Shown: positions 48,126 to 61,760, numbered from the stretch's first letter. The stretch: 64,000 nucleotides of DNA from Sympetrum striolatum (GCA_947579665.1 OX388347.1:19646562-19710561), one strand, 5' to 3'. Program-made: numbers and translations. Notes: generated by a model not told the origin, from the letters alone.

Positions 48126-49961
48126 ATCTCATCTATTTATGTATAGATTTTGTGCATAGATGAATTTCGCCATTCTCATTCATTTTATCTTTCACAATGG
48201 GTGCAGTGATTGACGTTTTTGTCAAAGTCGAAAGTCCGTGGTCGCTGTTTAAAAAGACGACCTTCAGATTATCATTTCGATAAATTTTTATCTGAAATTC
48301 TTACAAACTAACCTTGAGGTGTTCATTACCAATTTCCACTACATGCCCGATAACATTCTCATACCTGTCATATGAATTTGAGAGATGCTTTTCAACTTTT
48401 CCCACCTTCAATTGCGTACTTTCAAATACAGTTCTGCATTCAGTCGATCGATAGGAAAACTTTCTAAGTGTAGTTAGCTACACTCGCTTTGTGAACGCTC
48501 TCATTTTAGATAGATTCGATTCCGACCAAGAATAAGTGGCCTATTGTGTTTAGCGGAAGTCTCCGTGCACCTCTTCCGTAATGAATTAATTGCCCCGGTT
48601 GAGAAATAGTGAGATGTAAGCGTGAATTGGCTTCGCTTTCTTGGTATGTGGCCGATGCTGCTTTAGCTGAATTTCAGTTTCTCGTGGCCATCGCAGAATT
48701 TCGCGCATTCCATAGCGGATCTCCTCCCGTCAGCCTTTGCTTCATCGGACCCAAACCGATTTGTATCTACCTACGTCAGATTATATTAAGCTAAACGCAA
48801 GATTGACTTCAAACGGGTATATAATCTACTAGTGTTAAGTTGCCTTAAAATAAATAAAAGCTATACCTGCATACGAAATATAGTTAATTATTTTTATTTA
48901 ATGTTTACTTTATTTGCTTGGCTTTGACTTGGATTAATTTTTTAGCATATGAAACTTCGCTTAATAGGAGTTGAGCTAGTTCATATCACGAATTTCAAGT
49001 TTTCTGACCGTATTAACACATCCAATCAATTCTGCCAAATTCGCCGTGTATTTGATACGAAGAGCCATCAATTTAAACAAGATGCTGATGATTGAAAGCA
49101 TAATTAATATTGAATTTACGGAAGTGTTTTTATTGATTATCCGAAAAACATTGAATAATAAGATGTCGATCCTGTCTACTAAAATTAAAATTGTGACTAC
49201 TAGGTGTTTACTCCTGATTTCGATTAATTTAAATCTTAATTTATCGATATTTTTAAATTTTTATGTTCGTAGCTTATGTGCTGTGTTAGTGCGTATATAT
49301 GCATATATGGCATCTTTAGGACAATGTCAATGTCCAGTTAATCAAGTATGTGGCTATTCTTAGCTGAAGTCGCTAAAGCGGATTGGAAGTCGGTGCCTTG
49401 ACCATGTGGCGTTCATTTTAAGTCCTCTCTGAATTGGTCATTGCCCTATGAGGCAAGGCATCGACTTACCATCAGCTTACTTTATTCATTATACCTTATT
49501 GGTCTTGCCGTCATTTGTTTTTTGGTTGCACTCCCTCAAAATTATTATTTTTTTTAAATTCGATTCGTTTGTCTTGACTTCCCCAACATTCTTTCTAATT
49601 AAATTTTCTACTCCTTACTTCTCATATTCTGTCATTTCCGTTCATGAGATTGCGTGTTACAGATGTGAGGAGGCAAAATTGCGGAAAAGCTCCTTACCCG
49701 AGCTTCGCAGATATCCTTTCATTTATTTTTCCGTTCGGAGGGTTTCCCTTCTAAAGTGACGTAATATTTGAGGATGGAGATTATACATCATAAGTATTTT
49801 TAGCAGGTGAAGTAACTGGACGCATTCCAATACGTCCACGCGTCGCTCGTGGAAAAAATGGTTAGTTGCGCTCCGCGTCGTTTTATTTTCGTATCGGGGA
49901 CTCCTCGAAGCAAATGACGATCAATTATGCGCTTTTCATCTTGGGAATAACTGTTTGTAAA

Positions 49962-50120
49962 TTACTCGGGCAGAAAGCCGGTTTCAGGCTCATCCTCTCC
50001 ACTATTAGCTGCCAATAGCTCTGGAGTGGTGCTGAGTAGTTGAGGAGTAAGGTAGTTTGCCTTGCTATCATCACTGGCATAGCCAGGATGCTGTGAGGGT
50101 AAACCGTTCACGTTTGCGCT
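49962..50120 (-). CDS. possible minus-strand terminal coding exon, unknown product
   Basis: On the minus strand an acceptor-like CGGTCATTGTGCAG is followed by an open frame of 52 codons ending in TAA at 49962-49964. An AATAAA lies at 49882-49887, about 75 nt past the stop. The peptide (NVNGLPSQHPGYASDDSKAN, then YLTPQLLSTTPELLAANSGE, ending ETGFLPE) has balanced composition, unlike the chance frames around it, and resembles a disordered C-terminus. It could be the last exon of a nested gene on the opposite strand, or a fragment of a retrocopied gene. I do not recognise the family and found no partner exon. Confidence 0.35.
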   Translation of the reverse strand, partial: SANVNGLPSQHPGYASDDSKANYLTPQLLSTTPELLAANSGEDEPETGFLPE

Positions 50121-52903
50121 GCACAATGACCGTGTGAATGGCATTTTTCATAGCATTCCATGAAGGGAGACCATTATAGGTGCCATTATTCATTCATAAC
50201 ACAGTAGAATTCGTATTACCACAGCCATGAAAAAAGGAATTTTCTCTATCCTTTACCAGAAGGCAATTGAAATATATTACAATCATCTAACTACGGTTGC
50301 TGGAACTATTACAATAAGAGATCTTCATTTTTTGTGACATTTTCTCCTCGTACAATTCGGCAACCATTTTTGAGGATTTAAAACATATTTTTGCATACAT
50401 TTTTAAGTAGAAACTTTTAGTTTGAAAAGCCAAGTTTTCTCTCAAGCGTAGGTTCATCGCTGCAAAACTTATTGATACCTCAACCGACGCTACATTAGAT
50501 TCTAAAATACATTTCACAAATATTGACAGACAATACAGATGTATTTAAATTCAAATAGCAACATATATTGCATTTACGTGAAATAAAAATAAAACCAAGT
50601 CAATTGAACAAGTTATCTAAGTCAGTGTTGGAGATTAGATAATTAGATGTGATATCGGTTTCTTAATGGTTCATCCATTTTTTCTCGGAAGAATAGTTTG
50701 ATTTTGCTACTCCCACATTTAAGCAGTCGGATTTGATGATATTATTTGTTTCTCTATATTCAAATTTATCTTTTAAATCCTTTTTAATCAACGACGAATT
50801 GATTCATAGCCGCCGTCCTCCTAGCTTCCGAATGTATGTAGGTCGTGCTTTTAATATTTATTGACTTGACGATAACTTTGTTGTTGATAAGTTGGTAGCG
50901 ATATAAAATATTTTCCGGAAACATTAATGCTGTGAAATTTCGCAATGGTATGACTAATTTTGAAAGTATTTCATTGAATTAATTATTTTGTGTTATTTAA
51001 ATATAAAAAATACACTGCTAGAATTACGTGAATAGGTAACATAAAATTAGCTAGAAAGTAAGCCACTCATGTCGTACTGATTCTCGTTTTACTCTATTAT
51101 GGTTCTTTGTAACACTTTTTTAAAATCAATTATTTCGGCTCTCTGCTACGTTTTGCATCCAGAAATGCATTCTTTCCCGACTTTTACCAGATCTCAATTG
51201 AAGTGGGCGTAAGTAGGCCTCAACACGATGCGGTTCTCCGCTCTCCTGTGGCGAGTTAATTTGAAATTGGAAAATTTAACCCTTCGCCCGCATCGTTTTT
51301 CCGTGAAAGTTTTCGGACTAAGAAATTTCCGTCACAGTTGTTGGGACTTGAGAACAGGCACCCGCCCACTGCGCAAGAGATACAAGACATGAACGTCATT
51401 TTTTTCGCTTAAACCATATGGCACTTATGTCGTCCAGATAGCAGGAAACAGCTTTAACTTATTTAGCATTTGATTTTGATAATAATAATGACTATTTTAA
51501 TGGGTATAAATTGAGACTTAAAAGTTACATCTTACTTCTAACCTTTCTTCATTAATTATTTCAATAAAGAGTTCTTAGTGCACGAAGTAATAAAAAGAAA
51601 AAAGAGAGATATTTTGTGGGTTTACAAAAAACCTGAGTCAGCATTTAGGAACATAGTAAAATCCCTGAAGGGAAACTCCCTCGGTAAGGGAGGCTTGAAA
51701 AACCTGCGAAACCTGCAGATAGTTGAAACAAAAATTTACTACAGATAAAAAAATGGGAAAATATGAAAAGAGAAAGTTTTGATAACGTGCCTGAAATAAA
51801 ATATTAAACGTACATACATTAAATTAGTACATCATACAAGTTGTAGAAATACAGCAAAGGATAAAAGAGTAAAATAAAAACAATTTGAATTTCGGAAGTC
51901 ATGAGAAATAGTCTGTGTGCATAGTTATTTTTTAAATTATACCTTCAATTTGTAAATAAGGAAGTATTCAGATTTAAAGATATTAGGTCAATTAACATCC
52001 GAATTACAGTAAAAATTAAAATAACATTTAATGTTAAATTCAAAATAATGAGAGAGAATATTCAGAAGTAAAGGGGTTCTAATGAAATAGATTGAGCGCC
52101 ATGAAAGAAGAACCAGGGTTAATGGGTTTATTATTTTATTGGATCTCTTGTTGGGAAAGAAATGTTTTTATTTTGTGCTATGAAAGTCAGATGTCAGGGT
52201 TGGACTTTTGGCTAAGGAGTTTGGTTTGCTCTGACACCTTAAATTAGACCACCCTTCCATCGTATGTCAATTCCCATCTATTCTTACGTACTGTTAAAGC
52301 CAACAATCCGTCATCTAAATTTTTAGGTATTGTAGATTTAGTTAATTTTATAATACAAATTTTCCGAGCTTCATACTTGTTTTGTCTACGAATATATGTT
52401 TCTGAGACCGAAGTTTATTAGGAATGTCACTGGAACGTTTGAGAGAGTAAGATCATTAGAGCGGGCTTGACGTTTGATGTTGATGTTGGACGACTCACCA
52501 TGTAAAATTTTAAAATAAATTTGTTGCCGTAGATCGATATTTTCTGTTTCTCCAACGTAAGAAGTTGAGCGTCCAAAAAGTATCATCTGCTTTATTAAAT
52601 ATGTACTAATACTATAAAAAACCTCAGTGGTGTCTATTTTAGGCTTTCATCAGTGTATGTTTGTTCACGTCGAACCGTCTTTAACACAGTTGATGGATGC
52701 CTATTTCCGTAAGGCTATCTTCTCTTCATGTAAACTTTGAAGAAAGGTTTACTGTTCGCTACCATCCCTTTTATCCCGATGTTGTGTATCTGCCTTCTTC
52801 TTTTAAAATACAACTTTTCCAGCTTCAAAGCATTTCCAGTGTAACATGAAATTCAACTCAATTTCATGAAATAGGATCTGAAATTTCCAGGCGAATGTAA
52901 GTA

Positions 52904-52967
52904 ATCAACTCTATTGACTGTGTTCCCATCGTTAATCTGTTCTTTAGAATCAGTCAATAGAGTTGAT
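52904..52967. repeat. perfect 17-bp inverted repeat
   Basis: ATCAACTCTATTGACTG at 52904-52920 is exactly mirrored by CAGTCAATAGAGTTGAT at 52951-52967, with a 30-base loop. It may be a foldback element or an RNA hairpin if transcribed with the intron. Confidence 0.7.
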
Positions 52968-54534
52968 CAACTTAATTCGATCTACAGACACCGAGGATAA
53001 AATAAATTTGATCTTTCTGGCTTTCATTCACTTCACATTCATTCATTCACTACCCACTCGTTATTGACTTTTTCCTGTGCCGTTTTTCCAAGCCTGATCA
53101 TGCCCAAATCAAATGATTTTCTCACAGAAAACTTAAATTAATAACTTCATGCATTAATATTTCTTTAAGTAAGGCTTGTTGTTTTTTAATTGGAAGGAAG
53201 AATTGTTTTATGAAAGTGAGTGGGAAATCTAAGATGGAATGATGAAAATCCTCAGACTTTAAAGCAAAATCAGTGCCTAATGAACGTAATGGCTGCTCTT
53301 ATGAAATCCTACGAGAGATTCTTTTTCACACGCATTCCCTGGGTGTAGTTAGAAAGCTGGCGCACACACCTTTTCCTCATTCGAACAATTAGTTCTCGCT
53401 CTGAATGGAAGCTTGTTCTTCCTACTCACTTTTTCAGGACGAGTGGGCTAATAGAGTTTTCGAGCTTTGCAGTGGTATCCAAGTCGATATCGTAAAAGCC
53501 CGAGAGAAATATCTGACACACATCTGATGCGCACATTCTCTCAAATCATTCGCTAGAATAGACATATAAGCCGAATCGACTACTTAGCTGTATTCCTTCC
53601 TCAGAAATCGATGCTTTTTTTTTAACTCTCTAAAATGTATTCTTAAAATACTCTAAATTTATTACTGAAAATTTGTTGGATTTTTCATTTTTCCACTGTT
53701 GGACTGATCAACTTCTAATTTATTTTATGGAATGAAAATATTCCATCGTCAAAATTTATCAAAAGTACGAAACTGTTTTCAACGTTGAACTCTTTGAGAG
53801 TAGCACTTTCAGATTATTGCATTGTATGCCGAATTTTGGTCGCCTTCGGAAATTTTGCTGCCCATTAGACATTGCAGTGAGATAAATAATTATTTTATAA
53901 CTGATTGTTTTAGGATTTAAAAAAGTTAGCGGTAAAACTAGTCAGGGATTTTTGTAAATTTAACTTTTTACATGAAGAATTATTTACACTAAATATTTGC
54001 CTATTAATAAAAATATGGCGTTAGAAAAGTATCCTACTATATCGACTGGTTAATTCAGCTGAACAAATTTTAGCAGTTATTTTCGTACGGTCATGACCCC
54101 ATCTATGTATATATATACCCACATAATCTCCAACAGTTTACAATTACAATTATAATTATTTATTAAATTCTAAAGATGTTCTCGCAATGCAAAAGAACGT
54201 CCTGTTCACAAGATCTCGTCCAAAAGATCTATGCAAGTCAGCAGAATTTTGTTTTCTATAAAATAATTTCTGCATTCATTCGCCTTGTAATTTCGCATGG
54301 ATACAATGACCATGAAAGTCTTTTTTCTCACTTTTTTCACTTGATCAAAATGTGTAGTTATTTCTCCCAGTTTCAACATTAACGATTTTTTCATTGGTAG
54401 ACCCTCAGTCCTATTTTCAGACTTATGATTCTTATATTTGTTTTATTAGAATGTACTCCCATATTAATGATGTTTAGTAGCTACTACTACCTTATCCACT
54501 ATATCTGCTGTCTCCAATAGCTCTACTAAATTTA

Positions 54535-54559
54535 TAATAATAATAATAATAATAATAAA
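54535..54559. repeat. (TAA)n microsatellite
   Basis: About eight consecutive TAA units in the long intron. A simple repeat without other features. Confidence 0.85.
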
Positions 54560-57500
54560 GGACCTTAATTATATGTTTTATAATATCCATAACTTAATTA
54601 ATTATATTCACGATAGTAGTACAACAAAAATATACGTAATAATTGCTAAAGTTTATGCCTAAAAATTGTCGTAATTTTACCGATAAACCTCAGTGGTAAT
54701 CAAATACCTATTTACTCGTGATTAGTGAAATTTAGCGTTTATTTTTTAAAAGAAACTTCAGAATAATCCATCTAATAGTTCAGTAAATGTCAGCAGAGAC
54801 AATATAATTAATTTCTATCCGGTTATAACACGTGATGCAGTTCTCTCCTGAAATTCAGTATTGAGAAAGTCACGAATAGGAGAAACCCTTGAGTGGATCT
54901 CTGGAAAACTGAACTAGGACATCAAACTTCATGCAGTAGCATGATCGTGCAGGAAACAGACCGTAAAATAATTTTATTTTCAGAAGCTTTTCCCTGCCCT
55001 CGCTACTTTTATGCCGCAGTTCCCGAAAGTTGTTGTGGAAGGTTTTTTTGTTTAGCTGCACTCAACGGGACAATGGACAAGAGAAAGTTTCTTCAATTAT
55101 TTAGAGATTTTGGGTGTCACTCGGAAAGAGGAAGTGATGTATATCGTCGTTAAAATATAAATCACTTCATGAGAACCAGTTTGATTTTTTTGACGTTTGG
55201 TAATAGCCACGGGGATGTTAATTTCATTCAGATTCGTGCAGAAGTGTTATTTATTTACTTGTGTACAAACACAACTTTCCTCAGCGATGTTTATGATTGC
55301 ATCACGAAGTTGACGCACGAACTAAAAATAGCCTTCTTGCGATGAGCAATCCGGACGCGTTGTTAATACAAATTACTCCTGCTTGCTTTAAATATTACTG
55401 CGAAATAAGGACGTGCTGGTATAAACGTGGTGCTGCCGCAAACCGTCTACTTTCCCGTGTTTTCAGATGAATTATATGTGATTGGCTGTTATCTCAGCTT
55501 TCTTTCGGGATGGAGAAGATTAAGATAAAATGCAGGTTGCAAAAAAACGCTAATTACCATTACTGCCTCCGATGTTTTTAAGAAGCGGCGAGTCTCGGAA
55601 ATAATGGAAATTTAATGCTGCTTTTCAAGGCTCCAGAGGTCGCCTCAAGCATGGACCACTCGTGACAGGTAGATCGTGAAACAGGTTAACTTCCGCTTGC
55701 GGTCTCGTTCCTTAATATTAACGGCTGTCTGCTCGCTCGGATGGGCAATTTAGAAGTGAATACATCTTCGCATCTGTTCTACCCCATCGTGTTGATGCGT
55801 GGAACATGCTGACAGGCGAGGAATTGGGAAAGGTCCTGTTATAAGCTGTGGGATTTGTTGCAATAAAATTGGCAAGTGTTAGCAGATGGTTCCTTGAAGT
55901 AGGATTGAAGTTGTCGAAAGGTTAAGGATAATTTTAAACTTATGATGAATTTAGAATACTATCTTGTAGTGAAATTATAAATAATAAGCTCTCGAAAGAA
56001 TTCGTAGATGTTTTGCTTTCTCTGCCACAGTGAAAATTTAAATACCACAGAAAACCAGAGATCGTTTCAAGATCTAATAGACTTATTTAAGGGGAAAATT
56101 ATGTGATAGTGACAGACAAGGAAAATAGGTAGATAGGTTCATACAACTCCAGTTCAGTACACTCGCTTGTTTGTCGTAAATGGTATTATATCCGAAAACC
56201 ACTTCATATCATCTCTTCTGAACTCCAATTCAAGCCATTCGTTAATCGGGTTTCCCTTCAATAAAAGCTAATAATTACGTAACCATTAATCGAACATAGC
56301 AACAGATAAACAATCATTTATATAAAGCGTGGCCATATTGGCGTGTGCATGTTACATCTGCCTTTGGTCTATTTTACGGACCTTTTCAAACTTACCAACG
56401 CCTTTTGTAAGCATACCCTTATCACTTCATGTACAACAAGAGATAGCATATTTCTGAGAATCGTACTTTTGCTTTAAAAACGTGCCCTTTTCCGGATAAA
56501 AGTCTTTAGCGAGTCATGGCCACTTCGATAACATCGCGAGAGAAAACCGGGAAGTCAGTTGGAGCGTCTTCCTTAATTTTCTCTCTATAATTAAGGGATC
56601 TTGCCCTGTGTTTACTAAAGAGACTTGCCCATCTTTTTTTCCGCATTGATTTACGCTCAAGACTTAGAACAGGTTCGGATTGATGTATGCATATCCGGTT
56701 TGTGCCGTTTTCGACGGTGATTTCAACGGCAGAAGCGGCATTTGTTTTCCGATCGCCACTTCGTCTTGGAAGCCGTAGACGCCGCTGTAAAAACGAATGG
56801 GTCACGTCATCTTTGAACGTGGGAGGAGAGAATATCGCGTGCTGCCATATGAGCGAGAAAGACTTGATAGTTTTCTGCGGAGTTTATCCAATCGGCAGGT
56901 TTCATGAGCGTATGTTCAGCTAAGGCATGATGACGCCTGACCGTTAGCGAAACCTGTCGCTCATTCTTGGAAAAATTATGTAGAAAAAAGTACATAATCT
57001 TATAGTGAAGACTTTTAATGAAGGTTCGTTAGTAAAGTTGACTTCTGTGAAGGTATGTTAATTTAAACGTTTGACACAAACAAGTCGCTCTACAAAGTTT
57101 GCCATAATTAATATAAAAGTACGTATATAGCTACAACTACACTACAAAAACAAAATAAAAGTAGAAATATGTTAATTATACTACTAGAAAATAGTAAAAT
57201 AAATACATTTACAAATATATAGTCATAAAACAGATAAAAATCGTGTTAAATTTTGAAATGAACCAACTGTGTTCGTCATAAGCAAATATTCATCTAAATT
57301 GGTCAATGGCAAACTACAATTTTCCTAGGTCGAGTCATTTCAAGTACATAATTAAAATAGGTTTTCGACAACATATCAAAGGGAAACTATTTACAAGGTG
57401 ATTTAACTAAGTTAAGTTCTTATCTTATCCTTCACGTGATTATATTCTAAGCCAATTTCCGAATCCATAAATCTGATTAAGGGATCAACTTTTGAATTTT

Positions 57501-58990
57501 CCATTAAATATCCCTTTGAATGCTTCTAGAATTGCTTCCATAATTAAATTTTGTAGTAATAAAACGGTCTAATTTCTAATGCGTAAGTTCGTTCCGTAGT
57601 AAGTTAAGTTTTATCGAGTGGAAATGTAGAGTTTTTGAGTTAAATTATCAAATGGTAAAATTGTGTTCTTGTTTGCATTGCTTAATTTAGAGAAAGTCAA
57701 TAGTAAATCGTATGAAGATTGATATTATAGTGCTTTCTCTTGAAGGAAACTGAGCGATTTTCCTGTCCCTTTGACTGGATTAAAGGAGGATTTGAAATTC
57801 TTCTGCTTTTTCAGTTGTGGTTTCCCTTTTCCGCCTTATGTCTTCGCAAAGATACAGACTCGAGGAAAACAGTACTAGATAATTACAAAACTACATCACA
57901 ATATTAACCAGATGATACAATAATTAGCAATGATGTGCCGCTGTAAATTAATTCTGTTACTAACACCATAAGATGAGTGGCATTTCTTTTTTTTTACCTT
58001 TCCTTTTGTGCCATATATTACGATATTACACATTTTGTTAAAATTACATAGGAAAACCGTATAAATATAACTATAGAATTTAAATGGTATCATAAAATAT
58101 GTTTCCGGAAGACGATTGACAGCTTCATTGTCTTAACGTTATCACGTATTAAGTGTACGTGTATGACTATTTGTTCTTTTTATTTTTGTATGATTTATCC
58201 TTTTTTCCTTTTACATTTCGTTTACTTCTGATTTCATCGCTAAATTTAGTTTTCCTATCTGTAGGTTTCGCTGGTTTTTCACAGCGTCCTTCTTGAGGGT
58301 ATTTTCCTACAGTGAAAATTTTTCATAAGCTCTTAGATTAGATTTTTTTTTTAATCCACAAAGTAGTCTTCTTCTGTATACTTTTTTCAACCCATCTCTT
58401 ATTTTAAATTTAGATGTAAGAAGAGACTTTATAGTCTCAATCTCGTCCTTATTAAAGTCCTTTTTATTATTATTATAAATTGATCTAGAAACATTCTTCC
58501 GAAATTCGTTAGTTGAAGATATCATTATCCCAGTGTTGATCAACAGGGTGATTAGCGTGCGACTTGATTCCCCTCTTGGCCGCCGTCCTCATGACGGCGC
58601 TGTAGGAAAGGGAAGTTTTTACGATACACTCGGGTAGTTTTCGTTTTTCCGTTGAATCGGCTACCCTTTCCTCTCCCGATGGTTCTGCATGGATCGCAGG
58701 GACAGTACGTGGATAGGGGCGCTATCTCTCTTGATTCGCCTGGCGGATTATTCAGGGTAGAGAAGGATCGCCAATCCTTCACTGTTAGCTGACCTACATC
58801 CTCCTGCCGACGCCAGGTGTATCTCCCGCGGTTGCGTCACCCGGCTAACCGTCGCAGTCTCAATCCTTCGCCGGTGGGGTTCAGTTCCCCGCTGCAGTGC
58901 TCCTCGAAATGGGAATTCTTTCCGAGAGTTAACGGCGCCCTTTATTTATCGTTCGTTGGAAAAACTGACGGGTTTCTTCTCTCCTTCAAG

Positions 58991-59178
58991 ATCTGGTGCT
59001 CCGGTGGGAAATGCTGGAATCGAGAGCCGAGGAATGTCACATGCTTCGGATGCTCCGGCAAGAGATAGCAGCACTGAGGGACGCGATGGTGTCCCCATCT
59101 TCCGAGAGGTTGGTGGGCGGAAAGGTAGAAGACCTCCAAAACAGGAAGGAGTTGGACCGGAGGATTCAAGAGGCCAAG
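58991..59178 (+). CDS. Klarsicht/nesprin-like protein, coding exon I
   Basis: Residues 852-914. The acceptor is TCTCTCCTTCAAG and the donor GCCAAG|GTAAGT; it enters in phase 1 (the G left by exon H plus AT makes Asp) and leaves in phase 0. The peptide LVLRWEMLESRAEECHMLRM continues RQEIAALRDAMVSPS and closes with KVEDLQNRKELDRRIQEAK: a Trp-anchored helix and a heptad-like second helix, typical of a spectrin repeat. Unlike exons A-H it lies in CpG-rich DNA. An in-frame ATG at 59011 could start a shorter isoform. Overlapping frames on both strands are shadows. Confidence 0.82.
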
Positions 59179-60790
59179 GTAAGTCGCCCTTTGTTTTCGC
59201 CGCCGTCTCAGCTGTTCGACGGTTTGGCGACGCGCGAAAACTTGTATCTACTCGCGTCGTGCGAAAAGAATGTTTTGAAACTCGTCGCGAATTGAGGTTT
59301 TCCTTTTGGTGAAAATCTCGCAGACGTTTGTCGTATAAACATATGTGAAAGTGACGGTGGATAAAAGTTTTGCTGGAATGTCGCTTTCGGTTTGAGTTCC
59401 ATTAGCGGCGGAGAGGTTGGGCGGGCTTGTTGTTCGCGCCACGGAGGATTCAAGCGTCATCTCTTGGGATTTAGTGAGCCAGATAGTTTTTAGCATTGAG
59501 CGAAGAGTGGTCAATCTGCAACATACAGGTAAATCTTAGAAGATATTATGAAACTGTTTGATGCAAAAAAAATAAAGTGAAAGCTAATCATTTTACAAAT
59601 AATAAGAATTTTTGTCGTAGACAAAGCGGTTAAGGGTTTTTCTTACATCGGGGGTTGTCTTAAGTCTTCGTTGAAATCCGAGTGAGGTGCTCTGGTTCTG
59701 ATATTAATTGTGACTCAAATTTAGTCCGAAAAGAAACTGAAAAGACATTCGTCCTGGAGCTTTTTTTAAGTCAATTTCATCTTATCTTTCCTTCGTAATG
59801 GATGATGTTCAGGAACTCCAAAATAGAAGTATCATTCGTTATTTTACCTTCTAGATTTTTGTTATTTTGATTTATACTCCTTTGCTCCATTTATCGTTAC
59901 GAACTGCAGCAAACCAATCTTCTGATTGTTATCCTATGATCATAGTGAATGGTAGTAGCTTTAAAGCACCCCTGAGTTTTATTATTGAGAGGGTAACTTG
60001 AACATTTATCTTCGTGTACCAAAATATATTACGAAGAATGGAATTTACGAGGATCACCTTGATGAGAATTCTGAAGTAAAAACTTTACTTAAATGTACTA
60101 TAATAGTGGGGCTAAAATGGTTGTAGTTTTATTGATTTTCGTTACTTTCTTCAAACGTTCCGTTTTGGTTAATTTTCGATTAAAACTGATATCTGATTAT
60201 CTGGTTGGTTTTGTAGTTTCATATAAACTCAAATTTCCCGACAAATATTCCCTTGGTAGATTCTATCTTATCTATCAAAATCAACCACTTAAAAAATGGC
60301 GAAAAATTCCGCTTTTAGAAAATCGCGAACAGGTTAGGAGGAGATGGTAGTTTGTGAAGGTGGGGTGAGTTGGGTGTATCTAAAGGTGAGATTCGCCGTG
60401 TGTTGAGTCAACGCGAGAAAATGCTGGGCGTGCGAGAGTGGTCGTCTGATTGCTTACCTATTTAGGCGCCATTCGTCTTCAGGTAGGCGGATCGCATCCT
60501 TCTTTGGGCCGTTTACGATATCGCGTTGTCTATGCCGCTTAAAACTGAAAATCTGTTGAAAAACACCGCGCTTAAATTGAATCGCTGATAATATTACCAG
60601 CATGAGGAAATATGCTCATTCGTCAAAATGCTAGATTCCTTCTTAAATCTTGCGTTGAAAAAAGCGAGACAAATTTTGAATTATGAAGTTAATCTTTATG
60701 AAATGTCTGGTGCCTTTTTCATGCGGGTGATGACTTTTTGTGAAATTATTCATCCTTTCACTCGATCTCACGATGCAGCTGACCTCGATC
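59179..60790 (+). other. intron after exon I, no exon seen
   Basis: The donor of exon I opens an intron whose acceptor I could not identify within the window. The sequence is CpG-replete with moderate AT. No candidate exon continuing in phase 0 was supported up to 60.8 kb. Confidence 0.5.
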
Positions 60791-60792
60791 AT

Positions 60793-61023
60793 TTACCCAC
60801 TTCGTGAGGGATAAATAACCTTTTTACGCGGATTTGCTGTACGTTGCTGTGAACAATACTGGTCCTTGACTTTTTCTGCTTTGTACCAAGACTCTGGTGG
60901 TACCTTATCATACCCACATTGCTTCACAGCTGTATACAAGGAAGATCTCCGGGTAGGTTTATTTGTCGGTGACAGCTCCGTAACGGTTTCCTCCAGTGGG
61001 GGCAGATGTCGAGAAGGGTTTGG
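60793..61023 (-). other. weak exon-like open frame, coding status unclear
   Basis: On the minus strand an acceptor-like TGTATCTTTCCCAG precedes 76 open codons ending in TAA (60793-60795). The peptide (RHLPPLEETVTEL, TRRSSLYTAVKQCGYDKVPP, ESWYKAEKVKDQYC) looks compositionally protein-like. The + strand is open over the same bases in another frame (60866-61117), so the two cannot be separated by eye. No polyadenylation signal was found downstream. I do not recognise it. Confidence 0.2.
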
Positions 61024-61760
61024 CTGGGAAAGATACATTCCTTACCTTTATTCAGGCTTTATTTCATCTGCCTGCATGTGCCATGGTAATATTGAGGAGA
61101 CCAAATATTTAGATTAAATCTAAACATTTAAAGACGGATTAATAGATTAATTTTGCCAAAGCCTCAAGAAAGTACGAAAACAAACATATATCCAAAGATT
61201 GGTCCAATTGATAAACGGATGTAAAAAATGTCGACGTGTAATTCAAATCCCAATCTTCAATTTTATTGGTAGATGTTCCAATTACAGTATTTCTTAATCT
61301 ACAAATTTGGCTGTAATTGCTCCTAATTAAGCTGCTTAATTCTTTCATTGGAATATTTTTCCCAATAGAAAATGGACTAAGGTTTTGAAAATAGGATTGT
61401 AAAATTGTCTAGTTTATTCAGTATCAGGATTATCAGGATTTTAGTGCGAAATCATGGTGTAGATATGGTACAGAAAAATAATCATCGAACTAGTTCAGCA
61501 CGTTTAGAGCTTCCAGGTAGAAAATACCCAGCGCGCTTAAAGTATGGTGTACTCTATGTTTATCTATAGAATAAGATAGTACACCCACGTCAAACGCTTA
61601 CTTTTGAGAAAAATTTACATTTTGAGTCAGAGTTTTCTTAAATCCATATCCCCTAAATGGTACTCATCATTTTCTGAAATGAGAACTTAATCATATAAAG
61701 GAATTCGCCCCTGAAGTATTTTCTCTTTGTTTTAATAGTTTCTTCTCGAGCGATTGGAAA

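Larger units (their letters stand above)
41719..58990 (+). other. 17.3-kb intron H-I, mostly CpG-replete
   Basis: Phase-1 intron. CpG is depleted only for the first few hundred bases, then returns to normal from about 42.1-42.3 kb. It holds a CpG-rich island (43.6-44.3 kb), a LINE tail, several inverted repeats, a TAA microsatellite and a possible minus-strand exon, each listed separately. No additional + strand exon of the main gene is supported. A 132-codon + frame at 42367-42765 is discussed in the findings. Confidence 0.65.

Noticed and set aside
50287..50517. 76-codon minus frame near the possible nested exon
   Set aside because: Lys/Ser/Met-rich with no splice link to 50120 and no recognised family.
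58552..59514. Several frames on both strands around exon I
   Set aside because: The + frame of exon I has matching splice sites and phase; the rest are shadows in CpG-rich DNA.
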